Below are positions 10,096 through 56,361 of a DNA stretch of 64,000 nucleotides, one piece after another; the first letter of the stretch is position 1, and each line of letters starts with the position of its first letter. Below the pieces are notes generated by a model. It saw only the letters and a list, made by a program, of their open reading frames with translations. It was not told the origin of the DNA and ran no database searches. This DNA comes from Cololabis saira (Eukaryota > Chordata > Actinopteri > Beloniformes > Belonidae). Where the stretch lies: contig NC_084592.1 of assembly GCF_033807715.1 (NCBI RefSeq), positions 25,877,001 to 25,941,000 on the forward strand, in the 5' to 3' direction. Position numbers and translations under genes: made by a program.

Positions 10096-12444
10096 CGGTC
10101 ATACCATGGTGGCTCATTCGTGCGCTGCTGTTCTCACTTGGAAATTCACAGAACAAACACACAGCTCGTCTTCCCTCTGTTTCACCTCTGTTTCTGCTTC
10201 CCAATGAGGAACAGTGGTTTTAAACAGCAGTTTTACACAGAATGAAGTTCATCAAATCCACTAAAAATGTCACCCTTGAGCCCTCTTTTTTTGTAAATGA
10301 AACAGATAACCTTAAGTTGTGAAGGTGATTGATGATTGTTACACAGGAAGATGTTAAAACATGGCTCTGTTTTTATATCACTGCTAATCTAACCTAATCA
10401 TGTTCAACCTGACCAAATCACATTAAGTCAATTTTTCAGTTTGCTCCGTTCCAGCAGCTGTATTCACATGCATTTTCATCACGTCCATTTTTACCATGTT
10501 ACCTTTGCTACTTTCAACCCTCACACTGACTAGTTTGTGTTCCCATCTGAAAATCTCCCGCTGCCACTCAGCATTTTTATTTATGTTTGTTTGTTGTGTA
10601 CTATTACAATGTTTGCTGCTGTGTATGCATGTGATTAGTTGTATGACTGTAACGTTTAAAGCTTTTGGAAAATAGAAATGTTGCAGCCGATGGTCAGTAA
10701 ACAAATACTTAAGTAGATGAAAGCAATAGAAGGTGAATAAACCTCACTGGAGCCACAATCAGAAAAAAGCAGTACGTTGGTGGTTTCAGATGTAGGACAA
10801 ACAGTAATTACAAAGTGTATATCATGCTATTTTAGACTATTTATTTATGCTTTACTTTTTTTATTGTGGGGTTTTTTTCTAAGGAGATTAAGCATTTCAT
10901 GACTGCAGTACCAGGGTTACCCACACGGTGGCAATGCAGTCACGATAAAGAGCATGTTGGAAATGTCTTCCCAGTGTCAGTCAGGTGGAGCCGCGACGGT
11001 GGAGCTGAGGAGTCACAGCGTCTGCAACTATAACAAGACACCTCTCTCAGCAGTTTTATAATGTCAAAACGTAGCTTCTAAAGTGCACGATCATCTCACC
11101 CCTTTTCAGTTCCAAGTGCTGTACAGATGACAGGCTCTAATTTCAGCTTCAATATAAACGTAAAATGTATTTTGAATCTCTTTTTCTTCTGGAAAGAGAG
11201 ACGATAGATAAAGGACGTTGATTACTCAGAGTGGAAAATAGAAAGAGATTGAGAACCCTTGTTACGACACATTCAGACATGTGAATCGGCACTGCTGTGA
11301 CCTGCTGCTGCAGGATGTGAGACAGATGTTGGAGCTCAGCTTGGATGTGTGAGTCTGTGTGTGTGGTTGTAAAACTCATGTGGAATCCTGAACAGGTCAA
11401 GGCAAGCAGCTGACAGCGCGGCTGTTATTTTGGGCCGCGCAGTCATCCTTCTAAATTATGTGAATACATGGTTCCGGACATTATTCCTCCCACTGACCTT
11501 TATCCCTCCGTAATGATGGGTTTACTTGAGGTAGACAAGCCCAGTCAATCACTAGAAACCAAATTAGGACTAGTGAAGTTGTGTGTTCATTTCAAACCTA
11601 GTGCCAGTTCTGGCTTTGTGGTGGTGATATGTGAAAATTAAAAAATCTTTAGCTTGTTCTGTTTGGTGTCATGTGAGCGACCTGGACCGCATCACAGCTC
11701 CATGTTTTCTGTCTTTCGTGACCGAGTGGCAGCTTTTTAGCTAGATCTGGAAATTGGCTTGTGGTTTTGCTTTGTGTTCTTTCAAAGAGGAGCTCTTGTT
11801 CCCACATAATGCCATGTTGAATTATTCATGGAGTGACATTTTATTTTTCAATAGTTTGTTGTTTTTGCTGATTTAAAAAAAAATCAGTAGACAAAAGAGG
11901 AGCTGAAATGAAATTGGTCCTTGAACACAGAAAATACTTTCCTATTTTTGTTTTGTTTTGTGTTTGTTTTTTTTTTTTTTAACATAGGTTTAATTATTTC
12001 TTTAAACATCAATGATTAGTGCCTCAGTCTCATCTCTTATCACAGAGAACAGTGACCACCCATCCTTGCATATCTCCCCTCGGTCACGCTACAGAGACGG
12101 CAGGGACGGCGAGGCCACTGATAACGCTCCCCTCCTCTTTGTTTCTTCCTCCTTCCCTCTACCTGCTGCAGGAAGAGAAGGAGGAGGGGCAACAAGTGGT
12201 TGATAGGTGTGAAGACTGTGAGGCCACACCTCTGTATGTGTCTTTCCTGCGGGGTGCGAGCCCTGGAGGTGTGTTTGAGTGAGAGAGAGGGAGAGGGAGA
12301 GATCAACACAAGACCTAACATTTTCATTAAGTCAAACATTAACAGCCACGCTTTCCTTCTGGGAAATACTTCTGCCGGACTGAACGCTCTCAGCTGACAA
12401 GAAGTAGGAAGGAAGGGAGGGAGAGGGAGAAAGGCGAAGTGGCG
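10096..12444 (+). other. 5' flank of lims1; no separate gene seen
   Basis: No exon with plausible splice sites was recognised. The last 400 bp before the first coding exon become purine-rich (GGAGGGAGAGGGAGA runs at 12270-12435) and probably contain the promoter and 5' UTR of the upstream lims1 transcript. No TATA box or mapped start can be claimed. Confidence 0.4.
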
Positions 12445-45054
<32,610 letters not shown>

Positions 45055-45361
45055 ACACCCATAGGAGATGAGACGGGGCAGCGAAGTGACCGTGCTCATG
45101 CTCAACCCTGACAGTCATTTAAGACAGAATTGGTGTGTTTTATGTTACATTTACGTTGGTTATTTTAGTGGAACACTTTACTTTTAACACTTACAGTCAC
45201 AGATGGAAAGTGCTTACCATTGATTTCTTGTTCCTGAAGCTGGCAGATGGCTCAACAGTCAGATTGCTGGTCAGTCAGGAGTTTTTGCTTCAACTTATTA
45301 AGTGCCTTGTTGCTCAAATGCTGCACTATATATTTTCATATATTTGCTTATTTCACTGCTA

Positions 45362-45375
45362 ATATATATATATGA

Positions 45376-45440
<65 letters not shown>
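45362..45440. repeat. (AT)n microsatellite
   Basis: Interrupted TA dinucleotide array within the presumed 3' UTR. Confidence 0.92.
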
Positions 45441-47103
45441 TATATACACATGATAAAGGTCCTGTATTTTATAACAGCATGAGATTTGAAGCAGCACAAA
45501 GGACTTTATTTTCATGTTAGAATGTCAGTTTCCTATTCGCCTGAAGGAATATTTTAATACTCCTAGGAGCTGTCATCCTGCTCCTGCAGGCCCGACTATC
45601 AGCAACAACCAGCCAAAGTCACTTTAGGCTCCCATCCCAGTTGTTTCTTGCAACAGCTTTATGGTACGATGTCACATGTCAAAACTATGTCAAAACTAGA
45701 CTGAAACAGCTGTTCAAAAAAAAAGAAAAAAGGATGAAACAGCTCACATTCTTAGTGGAAATTGTGGCATTAAAAGCACAAAAAGACTCGAGAAAATAGT
45801 GAGAGAAAGAGAAAGAAATGACTGAACAATAGATGAAACAAAAGTAAATCACGGACAGTGTGGTATAAGTGACCTAACCAACACGCCTAAACAGGGACCT
45901 GCAGAGGTAAAAAGAGCAAAAGTTCCTTTGTGCTGCGTTAAAACAAACATTGAAATAATCTGACTCAAAAGCTCTACTGACAGATTGTTCAGTTGTTTTT
46001 TCAACTTGTTATGATGCATATAAAATTCTTCCTTTTTCTTCAATGATTGACTAAACTCAAAGGAAGCTGGAAAAATACGGTTATATTAAATGTGTATATT
46101 ATGTTTTTTATTATTATTATTTCAATGTGTATATTTTTTAGATATAGTCAATGTGTTTTCTTCGCTTTCGCAAATAACTTAAAAAGTTTCACTTTCTTTG
46201 TGCATCAATACTTCAATGATATGTTACTGTATGCAACAGTTAAAGACTCAGTCATCAGCTGAACATGTTCCATTGATTTGTTAACAGTGTGTGTATGCTG
46301 GACATTTTTAAGATGCGTCTTTATGCTAACTGGCATTTAATGGTGTTTATAATCTTGCCTTTTTCTTATTTAATTCACTCATTTTTACAGTAAATACAGA
46401 TGATGCGGGCGAAGCAAAAGCCTGTTACACTGCAGTTTAGTTCAACTCTTTAATTGCAGCTTTAAGCATTGTGTTATGTTGGAACAACGCCTACTGCTGT
46501 GGTGTCAACAAACACTGTAAGCTTCACAGTCAGGATTTATGGCACGGCAACTGTTAACTCAGTGTTAACGTCATGGCTCCTGACACATGCAGAGGCCGGA
46601 TGTGGAAGTATTATTGGATGTCAAAACGTTGCTTGTGATGTTTGTAATCCAGAGAAAGTTATCCTCTTAAGGAAACATACTAATTTCTTCGGGGCTCAAA
46701 CCCACTTTGGAAAGGAAGCCTAGTATGATCTTTCTGGAAAGGCTTCATTTATTCTGAATTTTGCTTTCCATGTGTGCCTTCAATATTAATAATAGTTAAA
46801 ACACATTCCACATCAGATTGCATTTCACAACTGTTGCCACAGTATTTCTCCTGCCATGCTGAAGCGTCCAATCCAGGGAACTGATTGTTGGGAGGCAGAA
46901 CTGCAGCGGGACTAAAAATAGTCCAGTACATAGTTTTATTTGATATGTTACTACCTGTGCTAAAGAGATGACACTTCATAAGCAGATACTCCTCTGACTG
47001 TATTCTATCTTGACAGTGGTTGTGAAGTCCTAAGTGCATGTTTACTTGACTTAAATGGAATGCAATTTTTCTGTATATAAGTGCAGTGCTCTCAGCTCAT
47101 CTG

Positions 47104-47109
47104 AATAAA
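47104..47109 (+). terminator. lims1: Polyadenylation signal AATAAA, probable lims1 3' end
   Basis: AATAAA followed within 20-50 bp by a TGTGCTTGTGTTCATGTTTT-type GU-rich stretch, the usual downstream element. It is the last consensus signal before the Tc1 element. Confidence 0.65.
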
Positions 47110-47181
47110 CATGTATGTCAGTACCAGCAGTGTGCTTGTGTTCATGTTTTTGGGTTAAAATGTTTTACTTTGTTGATATTA

Positions 47182-48774
47182 CAAACCGGATTCGGTTGAA
47201 GTTGGGAAATTGCGTAAAATGTAAATAAAAACAAAATACAATGATTTGAAAATCCTTCTCAACCTATATTCAATTGAATACACTACAAAGACAACATATT
47301 TAATGTTCAAACTGATAAACTTAATGGTTTTTTGCCAAATAATAATTAACTAAGAATTTCATGGCTGCAACACGTCCAGTAGAAGTTGGGAAAGTTGGCA
47401 AAAAATACTGAGAAAGCTGAGAAAAGCTCATCAAACACCTATTTGGAACATCCCATGTGATCAGGCTAATTGGGAAGAGGTGGATACCATGATTGGGTGT
47501 AAAAGGAGCCTCCCCAAACATGCTCAGTCATTCACAAGCAAGGATGGGGCGAGGGTCACCACTTAGTCCACAACTGCATGAGAAAATAGTTGAACAGTTT
47601 AAGAACAACATTTCTCAAAGCAAAATTGCAAGGAATGTAGGGATTTCAACATCTACGGTCCATAATATCATCAAAAGTTTCAGAAAATCTGGTGAAATCA
47701 CTGCACGTAAGCGCCACGGCCAGAAACCAAGACTGAAGACCGTGACCTTCGATCCCTCAGACGGCACTGCCTTAAAAACCGACATGAGTGTGTAAAGAAT
47801 ATCAACAAATCAGGAAAACTTCAGAAAACCACTGTCAGTAATACAGTATATCACTACATTAGTAAGTGCAGGTTAAAACTCTACCATGCAAAGCAAAAGC
47901 CGTTTATGAACAACATCCAGAAACGCCACCGGGTTATCTGGGCCCGAGCTCATGTAAAATGGACTGATGCACAATGGAAAAATGTTTTGTGGTCTGAGTC
48001 CACTTTTCAAATTGTTTTTGGAAACACTGGACGTCGTGTTCTCCGGACCAAAGAGGAAGCGGACCATCCGGACTGTTATCAACGCAAAGTTCAAAAGCAT
48101 CTGTGATGGTTTGGGGGTGCATTAGTTCCCATGGCATGGGTGACTTACATTTCTGTGAAGGCAACATAAATGCTGAAAAGTACATACAGATTTTGGAGCA
48201 ACATATGCTGCCATCCAAGCCACGTCTTTTTCATGTACGCCGCTGCTTATTTCAGCAAGACAGTGCCAAGCCACATTCTGCACGTGTTACAACTGTGTGG
48301 CTTCGAATTAAAAGAGTCCAGGTTCTCCCCTGGCCCGCTTGCAGTCCAGACCTGTCTCCCATTGAAAATGTGTGGCGCATTATGAAGCGTAAAATACGAC
48401 AGAGAAGACCCCGGACTGTTGAACAACTGAAGCGGTTCATCAAGCAAGAATGGGAAAGAATTCCACATGGGAAGCTAAGAGAATTAGTCTCCTCTCTTCC
48501 AAAACGTTTATTGAGTGTTATTAAAAGGAAAGGTGATGTAACGAAGTGGTAAACATGCCCTTTCCCAACTTCTACTGCACGTGTTGCAGCCATGAAATTC
48601 TAAGTTAATTATTATTTGGAAAATAAAATAAAGTTTATGAGCATTTGAGCATTAAATATGTTGTCTTTGTAGTGTATTCAATTGAATAAGGGTTGAAAAG
48701 GATTTGTCAAATCATTGTATTTTGTTTTTATTTACATTTTACACAATTTCCCAACTTCAACCAAATCCGGTTTG
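47182..48774 (+). mobile_element. Tc1/mariner transposon, about 1.6 kb with long TIRs
   Basis: Ends CAAACCGGATTCGGTTGAAG and the complementary right end (one mismatch) are flanked by TA at 47180-47181 and 48775-48776. The inverted repeats extend about 200 bp each side (for example GTAGTGTATTCAATTGAATA near both inner edges). It contains a broken transposase gene on the + strand. Confidence 0.94.
47544..48552 (+). pseudogene. Tc1-like transposase, frameshifted
   Basis: N-terminal helix-turn-helix part reads MGRGSPLSPQLHEKIVEQF then SKIARNVGISTSTVHNI. The frame breaks near 47760 and is regained around 47880 (NNIQKRHRVIWARAHVKWTD); it shifts again near 48100 into MVWGCISSHGMG. The catalytic domain has QQDSAKPHSA (second Asp) and CSPDLSPIENVW (Glu). 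At the first catalytic position it reads VLWSESTF, where the family has WSDES, so one codon carrying the Asp is missing. With at least two frameshifts and a lost catalytic residue it is inactive. Confidence 0.9.
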
Positions 48775-48844
48775 TAATTCAGTATAAGGTTTAAGATTAA
48801 AAAGTGGGATTTAGTGACTCAAATTTAACCAACTCTAACTTGAC

Positions 48845-49430
48845 TAGGTATACGCCATACTAGTACCGGGTATGACCCTCTCTTGCCTTCAGAACAGCCT
48901 AAATTCTTCATGCCATAGATTAAACAAGGCATTGAAAACCTTCCTCAGAGATTTTGGTCCATATTGACATGATGGCATCACACAGTTACTACAGATTTGT
49001 CATCTACACGTCGTGATGGGAATCTATCGTTGCCCACATGTGAAAGGTGCTCTATTAGATTGAGATCTGGGGACTGTGGCAGCCACTGGGGTACAGTGAA
49101 CTCTGTCATGTTTGACTTGATTTAAGCTTTGTGACATGGTCCATCATCCTACTGGAAGATGGGAATCCTGTGGTCATAAAGGGATGGACATGGGCAGTAA
49201 AAATAACTGTTGAAACGATACTCGGCTGTTACCATAAACTAGTAGGTACTAAGGTGCCAAAGTGTGCCAAGAAAATATCCCCCACAACATTACACCACCA
49301 CTGGTCTGAACTGAACTGTAAGTCTGGATGAGCCTGTGGTTTCATGTGGTTTATGACACATTCTGATCTCACCCTCTCAATGTGGCAGCTGAAATCAAGA
49401 CTAACAGACCAGACAACATTTTTACAATCT
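48845..49430 (-). pseudogene. Older Tc1-like transposase remnant
   Basis: Minus-strand translation in broken frames shows AVLKA followed by an R-E-G and TR near the C-terminal end (48850-48900), and an NVVWS-like piece near 49410. The + strand carries GATTGAGATCTGGGGACTG, which on the minus strand encodes the CPQSPDLNP-like motif. Many stops and gaps mark it as old. No terminal repeats were defined. Confidence 0.6.
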
Positions 49431-49802
49431 TTAGAGCTCAACTCTGGGGAACCTGTGTGAATTGTAGCCTCAACTTCCTGTTCTCTTAAGAAAAATACAG
49501 CTTTAAACAGTTGAAATAAAGGCAATGCAGATGGTTTGAGATAAGCGTTAATAATTGCCATGTTGGAGAGAAAACACTCAGTGATCCGAAGAAAGAGGCT
49601 TAACTTATTTCTTGCAGCAAGGGTAGCACACTAGCTGTAAACTACAACTAGCCCATAAACTAGCAGGGTTTATTCATTAGACACAGAAAGATGGTGTAGA
49701 ATTACAGTTGTACAATCAGAAAAAGGTGTGGTGTGGGTGTGGTGTGGACCACAGCATCGTCACACACATAGTTGTTTAACATTCACAAGATAAAGAAATG
49801 TT

Positions 49803-50330
49803 AAATCAGAATCAGAATCAGAATCATCTTTATTATATAAGTTTGAACATTGTCCGACAAGGAATTTGTCTCCGGTTATTTCGCTCACTGTACTCAGATT
49901 TAAAAATAGCAAACAGTAAATAAACAAATGTGGCACTTATTAACATATATACAATTAAAAAACTGAAAGGTGCAGCAGTATGAGGTAGACATGGTAATGA
50001 CGGCTCTAAATAAAATAAAATAAAATAACATGTGTACAATTTTTTTTTTTAAACTGAAATGTGCAGCAGTATGAGGTAGACATGCTGATGACGGCTCTGA
50101 ATAAAATAACATATATACAATTTTTAAAAGTGAAAGGTGCAGCAGAATGAGGCAGACATGATTATTGTTGGAAGGTGCATTTTTACAGCATGTGATAGTG
50201 TTATTATAATTACTGTTATTATTGTTATTGTTATTGCACGTGATTGGTTTCTCTGAGACTCTATTAATTGTGAGAGTTCATCAGAGCAACAGCTTGGGGG
50301 AAGAAACTGAATATAGTTGATTAACAATAA
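49803..50330 (-). mobile_element. LINE 3'-end fragment with internal tandem repeat
   Basis: The minus strand ends in (TGATTC)n after an AATAAAG-like signal, as in the fragment at 33121-33545. Within it, a unit of about 90 bp (AAGGTGCAGCAG-type start, CATGGTAATGACGGCTC) repeats about three times between 49950 and 50170. Confidence 0.6.
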
Positions 50331-50478
50331 CTAAGGACGTCTTGACATAAGCAGGACGTCTTGACATGAGCACATTTTCCTTCTAACAGCCTATATATAA
50401 ACTTTATTTGCAGACACTGAATCCAGAATACAAAACAAGATACAAAGACAGACATTAAAAACAAAGAGAAAGAGATTC

Positions 50479-50560
50479 ACTTGTGCCATTCAAATTAGTT
50501 AAAAACATACAAACATTTCCTTGTGCCATTCAAATTAGTTAAAAACATACAAACATTTCC
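50479..50560. repeat. 40-bp perfect tandem duplication upstream of ranbp2
   Basis: CTTGTGCCATTCAAATTAGT followed by TAAAAACATACAAACATTTC occurs twice back to back. Confidence 0.9.
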
Positions 50561-50825
50561 TCCAGTGTTTCCAGAAACAGGAGGAGAACCTTGTATCTCT
50601 CTGTGTCGTCTCTATTAAGGCCATAATTAAAACATTCTTTGGCTCCTTCAGTCTACACATAAATCTAAACATAAAATGTCTATGTCCATATTAACTGGCT
50701 TTTAAATTATATACAATGTATTATAATGATATGATAAATGCATTTGTGAAACATTGACGTTCATTCCTTGCTCGAAATGGAGCCCCAGGGTGCCACCCCT
50801 CTTTCAAAATACAATGGTCCGCTCT

Positions 50826-51024
50826 TATTGGCTGGAAGCTTCAATTCAAGCCGCGTCACAGCCCACGTGACCTGCCATTCGACGGTACTGAGTCTGCGCA
50901 CTACTGTCGTCATGGGGAGTTAACATCACGGAGCTCATATTAAAAAGTCTTTTTTTTGTGAACTCGTGATATTCTATGCATTATAGTCGGACTTTTTTCT
51001 TGGAAACACGTTCCGTTTGAAGCC
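50826..51024 (+). promoter_or_regulatory. ranbp2: Probable ranbp2 promoter and 5' UTR
   Basis: An inverted CCAAT box (ATTGGC, 50827-50832), a GC-richer stretch and a CACGTG E-box (50864-50869) lie 155-200 bp upstream of the ATG. There is no TATA box, as expected of a housekeeping gene. The transcription start is not determinable. Confidence 0.5.
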
Positions 51025-51096
51025 ATGCGGCGGAGTAAGACCGAAGTGGACCGCTACGTGTCCTCGGTGCAGAGTTCCTCTCCGTCCCTCAAAGAG
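51025..51096 (+). CDS. ranbp2: ranbp2 exon 1
   Basis: 24 codons, MRRSKTEVDRYVSSVQSSS to KE, phase 0, donor GTGAGT. The ATG is preceded by GAAGCC. It matches the human MRRSK start. Confidence 0.95.
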
Positions 51097-54000
51097 GTGA
51101 GTTAAGCCGCGGCTAGCGCTAGCGGCGCTGCCGTTATGTCAGTCCATGTGATACCGGGGGGAGAAACAGCCCCGCTGGGACACGGCTAAAGTCGGCGCCG
51201 GTTTTTATTCCAAGTGGGAGAAAGTATAGTGAGTTTAATAAGCAGTTGTGGTGTGTGTAGCCGGCGTGGTCCTGCCCGGCTAGCAGCTAGCAGCAGCCGG
51301 TGCTGCTCATGTCCTTGTTCACAGAAACTACCACCACGTGAAACTAACACCAAACTAGTTCTGCTGGCTGTACCTCTCATTTGTGCCTAAATAAAAGCGA
51401 AACTCTACTTTCCTCTTTATTATTGAAAACACACGTCGCTGGTAACTTCCCTCCAAACTTTAGTGTGACGTTTGGCAAGTTTATTTACAGGACTGTCTCA
51501 GAAAATTAGAATATTGTAGGAAATTAAAATGGAAAGTTTGTTCAGTAATTAATGTAACCTCTACTGCCCTTATTTTTAACAATTTGTGCTTATTATTATT
51601 TTACCTCTTATCATTTTATCATGGCTTACAGTTTAAGAAAACTCAAATATCCTATCTCAAAAAATTAGAATATTCTGGGAATCTGAATCTTAAACTGTGA
51701 ACCATAGTCAGCAATATTAAAATAATAAAAGGCTTGCAATATTTCAGTTGATTTGTAATGAATCCAGAATGTATGACATTTTTGTTTTTTAAATTGCATT
51801 ACAGAAAGAAGAACTTTATAACTAATTCTAATTTTCTGAGACAGTCCCGTATATAGCACAATTCAACACAAGGTGATTCAAAGTGTTTTACATAAACATT
51901 AAAAGCAGCAAGACATAATTAGACAGTAAATAACAAATAAAATTGAGAAAAGAAGGTAAAGTAATAAAAAGCACAAGTTGCTGATTTAAGAGTATGCTTA
52001 AATAACAAATAAATGAAATAAAATGATAAGAAAAGAGGTAAAATAATAAGCACAAGTTGTTAAAAATAAGGGCAGTAGAGGTTATGTTAATTACTGAACA
52101 AACTTTCCTTTTTTTTTTTTTCATTTTCATTTTTGTTTCCTACGGCCATTACTCCAGCACTTTAGAGAACCAACTTGTTGTATATTTTTTTTTCTTTAAT
52201 ATTATTTGTTGTTTTGTATTGCACCAATCACCACAACAAATTCCTTGTGTGTGTTAAACTACTTGGCAATAAACTTCTTTCTGATTTTGATAAACACACT
52301 GCAAAAACTCAAAATCTTACCAGGAATATTTGTCTTATTTCTAGTTAAAATGTCTCATTTTTAGTCAAAAAATCTCATTACACTTAAAACAAGAGTCATT
52401 GCCAGAAAAGTAACTTGTTATTTGACAATTTTCACCTGTTTCAAGTAAATTTTCACTTGAAATAAGTAGAAAAATCTGCCAGTGGGACAAGATTTATCTT
52501 ATTACAAGCAAAAAAATCTTGTTCCACTGTCAGATTTTTCTACTTATTTTAAGTGAAAGTCTTCTTGAAACAGGCAAAAATTGTTGTTTTTTCCAGTGAC
52601 GAGTCTTGTTTTAAGTGTAATGAGATTTTTTTTTAAATAAAAATTAAGACATTTTAACTAGAAATAAGACAAATATTCTTGTTAAGATTTTGAGTTTTTG
52701 CAGTGCATACCCAGTTTGGTTATTGACATCGCTAAAATAAGGATTTTCAGTCCCACTGCTTTACACATTTCCATGGATGTAAAAATATGTGAGTCTTTGT
52801 AGTCCTGGTAACAACGTAGACCTTGCTTGCCATTGAAATGTAAATATTCAAATTGTTGTCATTGCAGAGCTGTGTAGTACTAATCCTATCAGGAAAAAAG
52901 ATATAACAGCATAAGTGTCTGTCAACTGGCCTTCACTTCATTCCCGTAGACTGATCCATTGGTATCACTTCATCTACAAAACCATCACTGGAAGCAACCC
53001 TGCATATCTTTGCTCACTACTTAATATCAACATCAGTAATCGGAACCTACGTTCAAGCAGTTACATTAACCTTTCATTCTAAAAGCCTGCACCTCCTTTG
53101 GTCATAATTCATTTCAGTTCGCTGCTGCTAGTGATTTGAATCATCTGCAGCAAACACTTAAACTTCACACATTCATCCCATTCGCCTCTTTCAAAAATAC
53201 ACTCCCAACATTCATCTGTGATCATTGCATATGTAACTCTTCCGCACCAGCTCTAACATTTTTTTTATTCATATTTTTTATGTGTTGTGTGTTTTTTTTT
53301 TATATATCGTGTTTGATTGTTTGTTTCACTGTGATTGTATGTGTTTGACTCTTTGTGCTGCCTCTTGCCCAAGTCGTCATTGTAAATGAGAAACTGTTCT
53401 CAATTGACTGACCTGGTTAAATAAATAAAATAACAAATAAAATAGTGCTTATTTTCTTGTGTGTGATAACACTCCCCTATGTATTTTTGTTTTTCCCTAC
53501 AGAAGCCAGTCAAAGGATTTTTATTTGCGAAATTGTATTTTGAAGCAAAAGAGTATGAACTTGCGAAAAGGTAAGAAAGTGTGGCTCTCTGTTGTTTAAC
53601 CAAGCGTTTTATTGCATTTCTTTTACATTATATTAACTGTAAGCTTGTACATCTCATGCTCTTTCTAGGCATGTATCGGAGTATCTCAAAGTGCAGGAGA
53701 GGGATCCCAAAGCACACAAATTTCTTGGGCAGCTTTACGAACGAGAGGGAGACATCAACAAGGCAGTGGGATGTTACAAGGTAGAGGAAATATGTTTTTT
53801 GGAAGATTTATAGGAGAGAAGGAGGGAAGACAAATATCTCCCTGAAATACACGAGACGGTTTGCTTCAATTATTTGAAATGGAAGATGGTGTTGATTCAT
53901 AAAATCTGCCACACGTCTTTTTTCACCTGTTTTGATTTTTATTATAATGTTATGAACCGTTCTCCATTGTTCTGTGGCATGGCTGTAATTTTTCATTACC

Positions 54001-56324
54001 AGATGTAAGTGTAAACTTCTCGGTTTTAAAATGTGACTATGGTTGGAGAGTGATGCTAATATTTCCTACCATTAGATGATCCATGGATTTATTAATCTCT
54101 AAATAGATCCTCTAATAGATAATGTTATTTATATTGGATAGGATTTCTTGTAGCCAGCAGCCTCGCAAATTCTGGTAGCGGCACTCTTGACAACATTTAT
54201 TTGGATTAGAGACACCATCACAAAAATACATTTATAATAAAACCCAGCCATCAAATCTGTTTTTTTTTTTAAGGTCTTTGAAATGGTTGTTGCCTGTGTA
54301 TAAAATCAGCATTTTTTTAAAACTCAGCTAAGATTTTATACATTTGTGCTGGCTTTTTTTTTTTATAGTACATGACTGAGTTGGGCCATTGTCTGTTTTC
54401 TGTAACAAAGCTGACATTTCCTTGTTTGGCTAATACTTTTTAACTCTTGTGTCCATACAGCGATCAGTGGACTTGAACCCAGCACAGAAAGACTTGGTAC
54501 TTAAGGTAGCTGAGTTACTAGTCGGTAAGGCAGAATGTGACAGCAGAGCAGAATTTTGGGTGGAGAAAGCTGCAAAGCTTTTGCCTGGCAACCCAGCAGT
54601 CTTTAACCTGAAGGTAAGTGTGCTCTTCACTTACACTCTTAGTCTCACTTCTCTCCACGCTCTTGATCAACTTAAAAACTGTTCAGTTTAATGCGTACTT
54701 CGATTACGTCATTTTGCTATGTCCAGTTCAAGAAGGAAGTACGTAGTAATTTAAAGTGGATATCACACTGACTCCTGGTGTATGTGTTCCTCTCCATACA
54801 GGAGCAAATGTTGAGTCGTCAGGGCCAGCAGGGCTGGAACCAGTTGTTCGACCTCCTCCACGTGGAGCTTACAGCACGGCCGTCTGATGCCCATGTGAAT
54901 GTGAAGTTGGTTCAGCTGTTCTGCCAGGACGGGCGTCTAGAAGAGGCTGTTAAGCATTGCCTGGCTGCAGAAAAAAGGGGCTTGCTACGACACAGCCTGG
55001 ACTGGTACACTGTGGTGGTGCGGACACTGCAGGTAATGATTGATTTTCATTTAATAAGACAGCCGTTTATAACATATTTTATTAAGTATCTGTATACTTC
55101 TGTCATGTTTGATCATATTTCTCATCATTTATTGTAATCTGACTACAAAACAGTTCTTCAGAATGGATGATCTTTGTTTCAGGAGTATCTTGCTCAGCCC
55201 AGCGTCTCAAGCAATGAGAAGATGTCCAGACGTCTCCAGAGAGAAGTGCTGTTGGCACACTGCAACCTACTAAGAATCACACTCCGTGAGAGCATTGTTC
55301 AACCAAGCCTCGACGCATTCAGAGGGTTAGTCAGGTTTACACAGTTGGGTTTACTATCGTATGTTAGAAATTAAGAAAATTCATGTTTAAAATAAAATCT
55401 ATCTATACCTGTTTATCCTCTTCTTTTTTTTTTTTTTTTTTTTGTATGTGAATTAAGCACATCATAATTCAGTTTTTCCTCATGTTTAAAATTTTGTTAA
55501 CCGTATTGCTGAGGTCAAATTCACCTTAATTGAAAATGTATAACAGTAAAGTCTTTGTCCTTCACATATGAATAATTATATGTATAGGACATATTATACA
55601 GTTGTTAAATGTTTAACTACATTTCAGCAGCTGCAGGTAGTTGTTTGAATTGTCCACAGAAGGCAAAACTGAATTAAGAGTTTTCTGAGACAACAAGTTG
55701 GTTCTCTAAAGTTTTTTTTTTTAGTGGCTGTCAGTAGAACCCCCCTTTTTTTTTTTTTTAACTTTCTGTTTTTTTTGTTCAGTTTTGACCAAGCTATGCA
55801 GACACTGAGCAGCACTGCCAGTCGCCATGCAGACGATCTTTGTGAGGTGTTTGTGGAGATGAAAGGACACCTCTACCTCCATGCTGCCACACTGCTGTTG
55901 AAGTTTGCTCAGGATCGGCAACAGACCTGGAGGGCAGTCGTCGACCTGGCTGCTCTGTGCTACCTAATCGCATACCAGGTACTCACACCAGCTGACTTTG
56001 TCAAGGCATCTTTAACTCCAGTCCTTGGGGGTTGTGGTCCTGCATGTTTCTCTTGCATCAAAACACCCGATTTAAATTATTGGATTAGGTTGTCACGAAA
56101 TTCTGCAACAAGTAACAGTCATTTGTGTTGGGGTGTGTTTGGGGTGATGCAAGGAGATGTCTAAAACATGCAGGACAACCGCTCTCGAGCACTGGAATTC
56201 GAGACCCATGCTCTTAAGAGATTCAGTTCTGAACTCAATGACATAGTTGTTTGAGTAGAATAAAAATATGTGTTGCCTGGTTAATTGGTAAAGCTCCAAA
56301 CACCTGAACGCTGTTTTATTTACT

Positions 56325-56361
<37 letters not shown>

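Larger units (their letters stand above)
45055..47125 (+). other. lims1: Probable lims1 3' UTR
   Basis: Non-coding sequence from the stop codon to a consensus polyadenylation signal. It includes an AT microsatellite at 45362-45440 and several TTTATT/ATTTA elements. The 3' limit is inferred from the signal at 47104. Confidence 0.6.
51097..53502 (+). other. ranbp2 intron 1, filled with repeats
   Basis: Contains a TA-flanked MITE, an inverted duplication, a foldback MITE and a degenerate Rex1-like LINE tail, listed separately. No other exon seen. Confidence 0.6.
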
